From assembly GCF_002858935.1 (NCBI RefSeq), contig NZ_PJRT01000025.1:179545-243544 (forward strand): a stretch of 64,000 nucleotides of DNA. Direction: 5' to 3'. The notes under the pieces were generated by a model, which was given only the letters and a program-made list of their open reading frames with translations, was not told the origin of the DNA and searched no databases. Positions within the stretch are counted from its first letter, which is position 1. Every line of letters begins with the position of its first letter. A program made the position numbers and the translations under genes. Below, in pieces: positions 25,963 through 34,523 of this stretch. The stretch comes from Pantoea endophytica. GTDB lineage: Bacteria; Pseudomonadota; Gammaproteobacteria; Enterobacterales; Enterobacteriaceae.

Positions 25963-26445
25963 ATGCAACTCAGTACCCGACAGACACGCGTATTTATGCT
26001 CGCCTCACTGCTCAGCAGCGGCAAACCGGTTGCATCCAGCCGCATTCTCGCCTCGCTAGACTGCTCCGAACCCACGCTGACGCGCGCGCTAAAAGAGCTG
26101 CGTGAATCCTGGTCTGCGGAGATCAAATACAGCCGCCTCACCCACTGCTACCAACTTACTGAACCCGGCAAACTCGACAAGAAAAGTCTGCGCCATATTA
26201 ATGAAGCGCTCAAACTGAATGCCGAACTGCAACAGAGCGAAACCGTCAGCCGGGTATTTCTGGATAAAGAGAAAAAGAAAGCGGTGTCGCTGTCGTTGCG
26301 CATGTCTGTTTTGAGGAAGATCGACCAGGTTGTGCGATTGAGTGAAACGACAAGGAGTGATGCGGTGGAGATGCTGGTTGAGAGCGGGTTGGATGAGTTG
26401 ATTGAAAAGTTAATGCTTAAAAAGAACGAGTTAAAACGGCAGTAA
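25963..26445 (+). CDS. terW: TerW-like regulator of the ter operon
   Basis: 160 residues resembling TerW of tellurite islands, starting MQLSTRQTRVFMLASLL. The N-terminal ~65 residues form a winged helix (LDCSEPTLTRALKELRE as recognition part). The C-terminal half (about 97-145, KKAVSLSLRMSVLRKIDQVV then SDAVEMLVESGLDELIE) looks like a ribbon-helix-helix segment. TerW is reported as a transcriptional regulator of the ter genes. There is no strong ribosome site before this ATG. The sequence becomes AT-rich toward its end. Confidence 0.82.
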   Translation: MQLSTRQTRVFMLASLLSSGKPVASSRILASLDCSEPTLTRALKELRESWSAEIKYSRLTHCYQLTEPGKLDKKSLRHINEALKLNAELQQSETVSRVFLDKEKKKAVSLSLRMSVLRKIDQVVRLSETTRSDAVEMLVESGLDELIEKLMLKKNELKRQ

Positions 26446-27001
26446 TATTTCAGCAGTGGTTTAACAACGTTGAGTGGTGGGATGTATTGCCAACGCACTT
26501 CAGCGATACCAATCTACCTCAGGCCCTTAAATTTTTGCTGGACCTTATCGACCTTGCCAATGTCCCCTAACCTGCCAAAACTGTTAACGTAATCACGTTT
26601 CATCGATCGTTATTTTCATCATTAACATTCACATCTTCACACCGCATGATTACTCACGCAGAACAGACTTCCCCTTTATTAAATTATCAAAAATCGTTCA
26701 AAATCAGAATGTAAAATAAAAAACCGCAGTTACTGAATCGCATTAGGATTGCTAGTAATGTCGAGTGAAAATCCTTGCTGAAAATTGGAATCCTGTTTCA
26801 CAAACTCAAATTGTTAGTTTGATCAACTATCACTCCTTGTAATATCCTCAGGGCCGTTGGTAGGTGGAGATCGCTCTTTCAGGGCAGCGAGTCCACCTTT
26901 GCTCGGCTAAGTAAGCAGCGTGAGCAACAGCCATTTCTCGATTGAAATCGGTAATTGGATTAATGGATTAACAATGTTCAGGCGTTACCAGGAAGGTGCC
27001 C
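26446..27001. other. AT-rich junction between the Ter locus and the T6SS island
   Basis: 556 bases without a supported gene. The first ~125 bases contain a start-less open stretch on the plus strand (26446-26570) that may be a decayed gene end. The middle is very AT-rich. An imperfect hairpin lies at 26863-26897 and should be in the leader of tssL. No integrase, direct repeat or IS end is recognisable. Confidence 0.6.
26863..26897 (+). other. Structured leader hairpin before tssL
   Basis: GGTGGA pairs with TCCACC and, nested inside, TCGCT pairs with AGCGA, giving an 11-pair interrupted stem about 105 bases upstream of the tssL start. There is no T tract. It may be an RNA structure in the T6SS leader. 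Confidence 0.35.
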
Positions 27002-27658
27002 ATGACGTTTTCACAACACAACATCACAGCGAATACTCTCGATGAGCTGATGCAGGATACCTGGCTATTGGCGCTCGCGATCCGTAATGGGCAATCCATC
27101 ACGGTTGATGATGCACTCTACCAGCGCTGCTTCAATACGATTCAACAGGTTCAGCATCACCTCACGACAGCGGGAGCATCCGCTTCTCTCTGCGAAGAAA
27201 TCAAATTTGCGCACTGCGTCTTTCTCGACGAACTGATCATGACCATTCCGCAAGCTGATATCTCTGCCTGGTGGAAACGCACACCTTTGCAGGGGCACTT
27301 TCTCGGGCACCTCATTGGTGGTGAGCAATTCTTTGACCGCGTCAAAAATCTGCTTCGTGAACCTGCAACAGCTCAAGCCGCCATTAGCTGCTACTATAGA
27401 ATGTTGCATTTGGGTTATGCCGGAAAATACCGAACGGAAGACGATGAGGAGCGCCAGTTGCTGATGCAGCAGCTAAAAGCGCTATTGCCAAAGCAGATTG
27501 GATCTGCCGACTCAGCAATAATTATCCAGCGCTCGAAACACAAAACATCGTTCTGGCAACGTTCTCCGTGGCTTATTCGCAGCAGTGTGCTGGTTGCCAT
27601 TATTCTCGCCACTTTCATCATGAACGGTCATCTGCAATATCTGTTAGTCAAAGGGTAG
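27002..27658 (+). CDS. tssL: TssL (DotU/IcmH family), T6SS inner-membrane protein
   Basis: 218 residues of the short, C-tail-anchored form. The cytoplasmic helical domain has the family signatures FAHCVFLDELIM (about 74-85) and GHLIGGEQFFDRVKNL (about 101-116). One TM helix (about 188-208) is followed by a short periplasmic tail. There is no OmpA-like peptidoglycan domain. It forms the membrane complex with TssM and TssJ. Start ATG 27002 has AGGAAGG 6 bases upstream. Unusually, no tssK precedes it. Confidence 0.93.
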   Translation: MTFSQHNITANTLDELMQDTWLLALAIRNGQSITVDDALYQRCFNTIQQVQHHLTTAGASASLCEEIKFAHCVFLDELIMTIPQADISAWWKRTPLQGHFLGHLIGGEQFFDRVKNLLREPATAQAAISCYYRMLHLGYAGKYRTEDDEERQLLMQQLKALLPKQIGSADSAIIIQRSKHKTSFWQRSPWLIRSSVLVAIILATFIMNGHLQYLLVKG

Positions 27659-27694
27659 GCTTCAGGCAAACAAATTTCAGGAAGGAATCTGTAA

Positions 27695-30079
27695 ATGGGC
27701 AAGAGGGATTTTGTGATTACGGCTGGCAAGACGCCAATATACAGCCACTATCAACTGAGCATCCAGACGCTGAAAAATCAGCGTCCCGATATTCTTTTGT
27801 CAGTGCTGCGTTTTAGCGGTGAAGAGGCATTAAATTCGCCGTGGAAGTACAGTATTGAACTCACCAGTGCTACACGCGATATTCCCGCCGATATTCTGAT
27901 TAACAGCACGGCCCAGTTATTGTTTTACCCTGACGGCCAACCCTGGCAGTCAGTGGAACCCCGCATTTTGCGCGGTGTAGTTACCGCTTTCCAGCAGTGC
28001 GAATCCTCTGCTGACCAAACACGTTATGTGGTCACGCTGGAATCGCGCCTTGCGCTGCTAAAAAACAGCCTGACCTATGCCGTTTACCAGCATAAAAGTG
28101 TACCGGGTGCGGTAGAGGATATCCTTAAACGCTGGGAATACTCCTCGCTGGATTATCACTTTCGCCTGAATACTCAATATCCGATTCGCGATTTCTATAT
28201 CTCATATGCGGAGAGCGATCTCGCCTTTATAGAGCGTCATCTGTCGCGCATTGGTGTCTTTTATTACTTCACCTGGGATGAAGAAAACCACCGAGATGTG
28301 CTGGTACTGGGTGACAGCGCGCAGGCCTATGGTGCTGAGCAAAGCATCGTCTTTCGCCATCCGTCAGGGTTATTTGATGGCGGCCTGGAATCTCTCTGGG
28401 ATATTTCCGTTAATCGCCAATCCGTTGCCGCCAGCACACGACTCAATGATGAGTATTACCGCAACGCGCAAAATGACATGCTGGCGCAAGCGGAAACCGA
28501 TCCTGATAAGCCTGCGCTTACGGGAGAGCTGTATCGCTATGGTGAAAACTATCAGTTGCTCGGCAAGGAGTACCAGGCTCTACCGGAACAGGGACAGTGG
28601 TTTGTCAGACGTCGCCAGGAACGCCTGATCACCGAGCAGGTCACTTTCGACGGTATGAGCAACGGCATGGATATCCGTCCGGGCATGGTGATCTCGCCAC
28701 AAGGTAAAGAGTGGCCAGACGCGCCGGATGGCCTGCTGGTAGTGTCTACCTCATCAACCCGTATTTCGCGCGATACCGCCTATGTTATCCGCTTTACCGC
28801 TGTGCCCGTTCGGCCGCAAAGCACTTATCGTCCACCGTTGAAAAGCTGGCCGCACATTGCAGGCACGCTGCTGGCTCGCGTCACCAGCCCGGTAGAAAAT
28901 GCGCAATATGCAGAACTTGATGAACATGGCCGCTATCGGGTGCGTTTTCAGTTCGATCTAAACGAATCCTGGCAGTCTGGTTTTGAAAGTGTACCGGTGC
29001 GGCTGGCGAAGCCCTATGCAGGCAATGTCTACGGCTGGCATTTTCCACTGATAGCTGGAACGCAGGTGATGATTGCCTTCACCAACGGCGATCCTGACAG
29101 ACCTTACATTCTCTGCGCGGTGCATGATTCTCGCCATGAAGATCATGTCAATCTCTATAACTATCAACGCAATGTGCTGAGGACGCCGGCGAACAACAAA
29201 CTCCGCTTTGAGGATCGCCGTGGATATGAACATGTCAAACTGTCGACGGAATTTGGCGGTAAGAGCCAACTTTCACTCGGACATATCGTCGACAGTTCAC
29301 GTAGCAAGCGCGGCGAAGGGTTTGAGCTGCGCACAGACAGCACCGGTACGCTGCGAGCCGGCAAGGGCCTTTTCCTGACGGCTGATAAGCAGGCCACGGC
29401 AACCGGACCGGTACTGGAAATGACACCGGCAATAAGCCTGGTCAAAGGTGCGATCAGCCAGATGAGCGGCTGGCAGTCGATCACTCAGTCGCACCATAAT
29501 CTCCAGCCTGATGTCACGCATCTCAGGGCTTATCTGGCCGCTGTCGACCAGCTCAAATCCCCTGCCATGTTGCTGAGTGCGCCAGAAGGCATTGGCGTTG
29601 TCAGCCCCAAAAGCATTCTGCTCAACTCAGGCAGCACTCTGCATCTGCAAAGCCAGATGGAAACCAGCATTGCCAGTGGCAAACGCATTCAGGTCAACGC
29701 CAGCCAGGCGATTTCCCTGCTGTCGCAGCAGGAAGGGATTCGCATGGTGTCGGGCCAGGGTCCGCTGACGGTGGAATCGCACGGCGATACCCTCGGACTG
29801 ACGGCGATGAAAGATATCAGCGTGCAGACCGTTCATGGTGAACTGCGCCTGACCGCGAAAAACGGCATTGTGCTGGGATGTGGCGGCGCAACCATCAGGA
29901 TTACGCCGCAGGGTGATATCCAAATTCATTCGCCGGGTAAAACCAGCATCCGTGGCGTTCATGTCTGGAATTCTCCTGCCAGCGAAGAAACAACGCTGCC
30001 TGATCTGCCTAAATCCGTGTGCAAAGAGTGCCTGAAAAAAGCACAGGAAGCCGCGCTGGCTTTCGCGCCAAGGGGATAG
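27695..30079 (+). CDS. vgrG: VgrG (TssI) spike protein
   Basis: 794 residues. The N-terminal gp27-like part (LSVLRFSGEEALNSPWKYSIEL, about 28-49) and the gp5-like OB region (ARVTSPVENAQYAELDEHGRYRVRF with FPLIAGTQVMIAF) are canonical. They are followed by a DUF2345 region and a beta-helix-like needle rich in GI and LTA repeats. It ends about 30 residues after the needle (KECLKKAQEAALAF), so it is not an evolved VgrG with a toxin domain. The DUF4123 gene directly downstream fits an adaptor that loads a separate effector on the needle. Confidence 0.94.
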   Translation: MGKRDFVITAGKTPIYSHYQLSIQTLKNQRPDILLSVLRFSGEEALNSPWKYSIELTSATRDIPADILINSTAQLLFYPDGQPWQSVEPRILRGVVTAFQQCESSADQTRYVVTLESRLALLKNSLTYAVYQHKSVPGAVEDILKRWEYSSLDYHFRLNTQYPIRDFYISYAESDLAFIERHLSRIGVFYYFTWDEENHRDVLVLGDSAQAYGAEQSIVFRHPSGLFDGGLESLWDISVNRQSVAASTRLNDEYYRNAQNDMLAQAETDPDKPALTGELYRYGENYQLLGKEYQALPEQGQWFVRRRQERLITEQVTFDGMSNGMDIRPGMVISPQGKEWPDAPDGLLVVSTSSTRISRDTAYVIRFTAVPVRPQSTYRPPLKSWPHIAGTLLARVTSPVENAQYAELDEHGRYRVRFQFDLNESWQSGFESVPVRLAKPYAGNVYGWHFPLIAGTQVMIAFTNGDPDRPYILCAVHDSRHEDHVNLYNYQRNVLRTPANNKLRFEDRRGYEHVKLSTEFGGKSQLSLGHIVDSSRSKRGEGFELRTDSTGTLRAGKGLFLTADKQATATGPVLEMTPAISLVKGAISQMSGWQSITQSHHNLQPDVTHLRAYLAAVDQLKSPAMLLSAPEGIGVVSPKSILLNSGSTLHLQSQMETSIASGKRIQVNASQAISLLSQQEGIRMVSGQGPLTVESHGDTLGLTAMKDISVQTVHGELRLTAKNGIVLGCGGATIRITPQGDIQIHSPGKTSIRGVHVWNSPASEETTLPDLPKSVCKECLKKAQEAALAFAPRG

Positions 30080-30081
30080 CG

Positions 30082-30828
30082 ATGACGGACATGAATAATG
30101 GATGGTTGAAACAGGCTAACGCGCTTTGCACTGCTGCCGGACAGGATTATCTCGATGTGCTGGTTGATCAGGCTGGCACAGCACAGCCGCTGCAACAGGC
30201 GCTGAACCAGATTAACCCGCCGTTACGCTGGTTCGAGCTGTTTGCGAACACGCCTGAAGCGGCAACGCCAGAGTATTCACCGCTGGTGATGCGATTGCAT
30301 TTTAGCATCAGCAGCCACCAGCGCTGGCTTGAACAGCTGGTGGAACACTTCTCCACGACACCGCGATTGACGTTGCTGATATCGCCACTGGCATTCGACC
30401 TGCTGAGTAGCCATTTGCAGGCACTGTCACAGGTTCACTGGGAAGAGCAAACCGGTTTACTGCGCTATTACGACAATCGCGTATTTCCCTCGCTACTTGA
30501 GCACGTCCTGACGCCAGAGCAGCAGGCGGCTTTCACCGATATTGCGCTGTTCTGGGGCTGGCGAGATCGTGATGACGAGGTGGTGTGGAAAATAGGTACC
30601 TGGAACCCGGGTCGACAACTTGCTGATGCCCCGGAAATGAGCCGAATTAGCGATGCGCAGGTTGAACTGATGGGATGTATTAGTGATGCCGAGGCGCTGA
30701 TGTTGAAAACCAGCGAACCATGTTTCTCAAAAGAAGCGAAATATGCACGATGCCTGCAGATAGCAATGCTGGCAAGTCAGGCTGGGTATCTGGGTGATCT
30801 ATTAGCATTCACGGAGCATCGACAATGA
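30082..30828 (+). CDS. DUF4123 effector adaptor (Tap/TEC type)
   Basis: 248 residues. DUF4123 features are YLDVLVDQAG near the N-terminus, PPLRWFELFANTPEAATPEYSPLVM (about 47-71) and LLRYYDNRVFPSLLEHVLTPEQ (about 128-149). These proteins chaperone a cargo effector and deliver it to VgrG. With VgrG before it and Tle1 after it, Tle1 is the likely cargo. AAGGGGA lies upstream of ATG 30082; 21 upstream in-frame codons overlap vgrG and were not used. Overlaps the next gene by ATGA. Confidence 0.88.
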   Translation: MTDMNNGWLKQANALCTAAGQDYLDVLVDQAGTAQPLQQALNQINPPLRWFELFANTPEAATPEYSPLVMRLHFSISSHQRWLEQLVEHFSTTPRLTLLISPLAFDLLSSHLQALSQVHWEEQTGLLRYYDNRVFPSLLEHVLTPEQQAAFTDIALFWGWRDRDDEVVWKIGTWNPGRQLADAPEMSRISDAQVELMGCISDAEALMLKTSEPCFSKEAKYARCLQIAMLASQAGYLGDLLAFTEHRQ

Positions 30829-31337
30829 GTCATACAACCAAGCTGTTAAAAACATTTTTTTTCAGCTGCGTGGTTATTTTAGCTGGCTGTGATCAATCGG
30901 GAGCCAGTGGGTCCAGCGCCGGAAATATCAGAGGATACAATCATGTCGCCAGCCAACACGTTAATTGGTTCACCGTTGATGGCTATCGCGCAACATTATC
31001 TGGCAATACCTGTTGTGTGATGATCCCCGATAAATGGCGGCCAGGATTAACGGTTCATATTGAGTGGGAAATCGATCCCAATCCTCGTGAAAAAATCCCC
31101 ATGAGAAAAGAGGGAGCCGGATATGACCAAAAGGCATACGCTCAGCATAAAGCGAAATATATTAAGTACAGCGCTGATGTGCCTATTCCTGAATATGAGA
31201 ACAGTGCAGGAATGAGTGTGCATTTTCTGCCCTGCCAGAAGGTGAAAGTTTACGCCGGTATCGCCAGCTATGGTGCGGATACTTACCCAATTAAAGAACC
31301 AACGAATATGGAGGAGCCAGCAACATGTCCCAAATAA
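30825..31337 (+). CDS. DUF3304-type lipoprotein, candidate Tle1 immunity protein (copy 1)
   Basis: 170 residues with a lipoprotein signal peptide ending in lipobox LAGC (Cys at about 22). The mature domain has paired cysteines (NTCCVMIP), HIEWEIDPNPREKIPMRKEG and VHFLPCQKVKVYAG, the pattern of DUF3304 proteins found beside Tle phospholipase genes. Known Tli1 immunity proteins are periplasm-facing lipoproteins that block the phospholipase, so this role is a strong inference. It begins in the stop of the adaptor gene (ATGA) and its 3' end overlaps copy 2 by 13 bases. Confidence 0.8.
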   Translation: MSHTTKLLKTFFFSCVVILAGCDQSGASGSSAGNIRGYNHVASQHVNWFTVDGYRATLSGNTCCVMIPDKWRPGLTVHIEWEIDPNPREKIPMRKEGAGYDQKAYAQHKAKYIKYSADVPIPEYENSAGMSVHFLPCQKVKVYAGIASYGADTYPIKEPTNMEEPATCPK

Positions 31338-31870
31338 AATTATTACACGTTGCGTTGCGTTGGCTCCGTCTTCATACACAGTTCGCGGCGCTCAGCAGCC
31401 TACTTATCCTGGCTGGATGCGATCAATCAGGAGCTAATGAATATAGCGGTGGGAACTTAGGGGCAATTAACCATGTTGCCGGACAAAGTATTAATTGGTT
31501 CTCCGTTGATGGTTATCGCGTGCCTGGCACTGGTGGAGGATATTGTTGTGTCATGATCCCAGATAAATGGCGGCCAGGATTAGTGGTTCATATTGAGTGG
31601 GAAATTGATCCTAATCCTCATGAAAAAATTCCCATGAGAAAAGAGGGGGCCGGATATGACCAAAATGCTTACGCTCTGCATAAAGCGAAATATCGTCAGT
31701 ACAGCGCTGATGTGCCTATTCCTGAATATGATGAAAGTGCAGGCATCACCGTGCATTTTCTACCCTGCCAGCAGGTGAAGGTTTACGCCGGTATCGCTAG
31801 CTACGGTGCGGATACTTACCCGATTAAAGAACCAACGGATATGAAGGAGCCAGCAACATGTCCCAAATAA
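31325..31870 (+). CDS. DUF3304-type lipoprotein, candidate Tle1 immunity protein (copy 2)
   Basis: 181 residues, a tandem paralogue of the preceding gene. Mature domains are nearly identical in the second half, including ADVPIPEY and IASYGADTYPIKEPT. The signal peptide is longer and different (lipobox LAGC at about residue 34) and begins MSQIK, the same five residues that begin the downstream Tle1. The gene overlaps Tle1 by the same 13 bases by which copy 1 overlaps it, marking an exact duplication of gene plus coupling junction. Confidence 0.8.
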   Translation: MSQIKLLHVALRWLRLHTQFAALSSLLILAGCDQSGANEYSGGNLGAINHVAGQSINWFSVDGYRVPGTGGGYCCVMIPDKWRPGLVVHIEWEIDPNPHEKIPMRKEGAGYDQNAYALHKAKYRQYSADVPIPEYDESAGITVHFLPCQQVKVYAGIASYGADTYPIKEPTDMKEPATCPK

Positions 31871-34263
31871 AAACCAGAGCAAATGTCTGGGCTCCACCGT
31901 ATTTTCCGGAAAACGGACGTCTTTCGGTTACCCATAAAGCGGTCGTCGAAAACTACTTGCAGCAAAAGCGAGAGGAAGAGCTGCATCTGCAACAATTTAA
32001 TGCGCAAACTGAGCGACGTAACGGCGCGGGTTTTACTTGCTCGCAAAGCCTCCATGTCAGTTTCTTTTTTGATGGAACGGGTAATAACGAAGATAACGAC
32101 ACCAATCATTCCAGTCCAACGCATCCAACAAATATTGCAAAGTTGTTTCATGCAACCTATCCAGCCACTGCTGAAGATGATGGTTATTTCTCCTATTACA
32201 TGCCCGGTGTTGGGACTGTTTTCCCAGAGATTGGTGAAATGAACTACAGCAGCGCTGGTCTTGCCTATGCCACTGGGGGTGAAGCAAGAATAAACTGGGC
32301 TTTACTAATGTTGGCTGATGCAGTTATGTGCGCTATTACAAAAGGACAGAAACGAATTTTCGCTTCTGAAGCAGGAAGCAAAATCTCACGAATGGCAGCC
32401 GACTGGCCGTTTGATAACCCTGAAAGCCGTAAAGCTGCATTCTATTCATTTTTGAATACAGAAATGAAGGCGAAGGTTGCTACCGCCAAACCTCAGTTGC
32501 TTAAGATAAAACTGTTTATCTATGGTTTTTCTCGTGGTGCGGCAGAGGCACGTACTTTCGTGAACTGGCTAACAGGTCTATTTGAAATCCCAAAAGGTGC
32601 AAATAAACCGGAACAATCAATACTCGGCATCCCTTTGAGCATTGAGTTCTTAGGTCTGCTGGATACTGTGCCATCCGTGGGGATTGCCCATATTGCACCT
32701 CTGGTCGATGGGCATATGGGATGGGCCAACAATACGCAGTTGCTGCCTAATGAAAAACGCTTTCCTCATTTAATTAAATGCTGTCGCCATTTTGTTGCGG
32801 CCCATGAGCAGCGCCTGTGCTTTCCGCTCGACTCGGTATGCCGCCCAGGCGGTGGCTATCCGCCAGCCACTCAGGAGGTCATCTACCCCGGTATGCATTC
32901 GGATATCGGCGGCGGCTATCCGCCGGGCGACCAGGGAAAAGGGCTGGTGGGCGGACAGAGTGATGACCCCAACTACCCGGGAAATCTGTTGTCGCAGATT
33001 ATTCTGCATGATCTCTATGCTGCTGCATTTGCAGCAGGTGCACCTCTGACGGTGATGGAAAACTCAATACCTGACGAATTACGTTTAATGAAACCGTCAA
33101 GGGTAATGCCCTCTTCCACCTTCCAGGAATTCGATATAAATAAATCCCTGGTCAAGCGCTTCAATGCATGGCGACAAACCATCCTGTCTGAAAAAGATCA
33201 GACCAGCCTCGACCAGCAATGCACTATTGATGATGGTTATATCCCACATCTTCTTTCGCAATCACTGGACGACGCCGTTGCCGATCAAATCGGGCTGATC
33301 ACCGCATGGCGTATTGGTCGCTATGCTAACGGCAGCTATGCCAGCCAACCTTTTTATCTCAATGCTAAACAGCATTCGAAAGAAATGCTGGAACAGACTA
33401 AAAAGGCGCGAGAGGAAAAGGCGCAAAAGATTGAATACTTACGCAAAGCGGCAAAATTGAACCCTGCGCTTAAAGACGCTGGAAAGATGCTAAATCAGGC
33501 GGGCCCGCCTGATTTTGAACCACTGATAGATAAACAACAACTTCAGGAAGCCGCAGATGAATTTAAAAATGACTACCTGAATAAGATAAGGCCGCAAAGC
33601 TGGAGTGAATTTGTTCTTAACCAAATCCCCAAAGGCATTGTATGGCTGATTAACACTGATGATGAGATTACGCAGCAGCGGAATATAAAGCAGGATGGTG
33701 AAAGGCTTTATCCGCGTCTTTTCTCCTCAAAACAGGGCACTGTAACACCCGATCCAACGATGGCGCTGGTGGTCGCACTGTTTGACGATCAGATTCACGA
33801 TTCGCGCGCCTGGTTTATGCACTCTGCGCTGGGCACACGTGAACCCTGGGGCGGCTATTTTTTCTATCGCTCGATCTATTACGGCAGCCAAAGCAATAAA
33901 GATCAGTATTTGTTTTCAATTCACCAACAGTTGATAGGCGTTCCTGTTACTCACGATGGAACATCCTATCGCGTTAAAAATAATGCGCTCTACTATCCAT
34001 CCAGCAGCATAAGCAACGCTGAAATGCAGAATATCTTCCCGGGCACGAAGGTAGATAAGCCCGTTCCATTCTGGACGGTTATTGACAATGCAACTGGCAA
34101 AGCTATTCCACTTCAGGACGGTACAGCACAGTTACTGAATCCCACTCGCGAGCCGGGCACATTAGTCGCCCATGCAAGCCAGCAAATGCTCACATCACAG
34201 CACCAGGCCATGATGACCTCTGCCGTCGATATGCTGAAATCCTCGGGAGCGCGAGTGGTATGA
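31858..34263 (+). CDS. tle1: Tle1-type T6SS phospholipase effector (DUF2235)
   Basis: 801 residues. The DUF2235 alpha/beta-hydrolase begins at SLHVSFFFDGTGNN (about 63-76). The nucleophile elbow is GFSRGAAEA with Ser at about residue 224, likely Asp in LLDTVPSVG (about 267) and His in YPGMHSDIGGGYPPGD (about 346). Tle1 enzymes cleave phospholipids (phospholipase A activity) in the periplasm of target cells. A C-terminal region of about 400 residues, partly charged helix (about 510-560), has no motif I know. It is surrounded by VgrG, adaptor, immunity lipoproteins and PAAR. Confidence 0.9.
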   Translation: MSQIKTRANVWAPPYFPENGRLSVTHKAVVENYLQQKREEELHLQQFNAQTERRNGAGFTCSQSLHVSFFFDGTGNNEDNDTNHSSPTHPTNIAKLFHATYPATAEDDGYFSYYMPGVGTVFPEIGEMNYSSAGLAYATGGEARINWALLMLADAVMCAITKGQKRIFASEAGSKISRMAADWPFDNPESRKAAFYSFLNTEMKAKVATAKPQLLKIKLFIYGFSRGAAEARTFVNWLTGLFEIPKGANKPEQSILGIPLSIEFLGLLDTVPSVGIAHIAPLVDGHMGWANNTQLLPNEKRFPHLIKCCRHFVAAHEQRLCFPLDSVCRPGGGYPPATQEVIYPGMHSDIGGGYPPGDQGKGLVGGQSDDPNYPGNLLSQIILHDLYAAAFAAGAPLTVMENSIPDELRLMKPSRVMPSSTFQEFDINKSLVKRFNAWRQTILSEKDQTSLDQQCTIDDGYIPHLLSQSLDDAVADQIGLITAWRIGRYANGSYASQPFYLNAKQHSKEMLEQTKKAREEKAQKIEYLRKAAKLNPALKDAGKMLNQAGPPDFEPLIDKQQLQEAADEFKNDYLNKIRPQSWSEFVLNQIPKGIVWLINTDDEITQQRNIKQDGERLYPRLFSSKQGTVTPDPTMALVVALFDDQIHDSRAWFMHSALGTREPWGGYFFYRSIYYGSQSNKDQYLFSIHQQLIGVPVTHDGTSYRVKNNALYYPSSSISNAEMQNIFPGTKVDKPVPFWTVIDNATGKAIPLQDGTAQLLNPTREPGTLVAHASQQMLTSQHQAMMTSAVDMLKSSGARVV

Positions 34264-34523
34264 CACTTAAAAAACTGGTGCGCGTTGGCGATAAGCTCAA
34301 ACCTTATGGTGGTGAAGTGCTCAGCGGCAGTTTTAACGCGTTTGGCAAGCCGGTGGCCTGCGTCAATGACAAAGCGAAATGCAACGAGCACGGCATGACC
34401 GCCATTATTCAGGGAGCAACCAACAGCACCGTAAACGGTAAAGCGGTGGCGCTCGATGGGCATAAATGCGCCTGTGGTTGCACGCTGGTCAGCTCCCTGC
34501 CCGATATGGATGTCTGCGGATGA
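34260..34523 (+). CDS. PAAR-domain protein (T6SS spike tip)
   Basis: 87 residues, a stand-alone PAAR: VRVGDKLKPYGGEVLSGS, then ACVNDKAKCNEHGMTAIIQGATNSTV and the zinc-binding C-terminal HKCACGCTL. PAAR caps the VgrG trimer. It has no effector extension. It overlaps tle1 by ATGA and the next gene by ATGA. Confidence 0.93.
   Translation: MTLKKLVRVGDKLKPYGGEVLSGSFNAFGKPVACVNDKAKCNEHGMTAIIQGATNSTVNGKAVALDGHKCACGCTLVSSLPDMDVCG

Noticed and set aside
27695..30079. Evolved VgrG with C-terminal toxin
   Set aside because: The protein ends about 30 residues after the needle; the effector is the separate Tle1.
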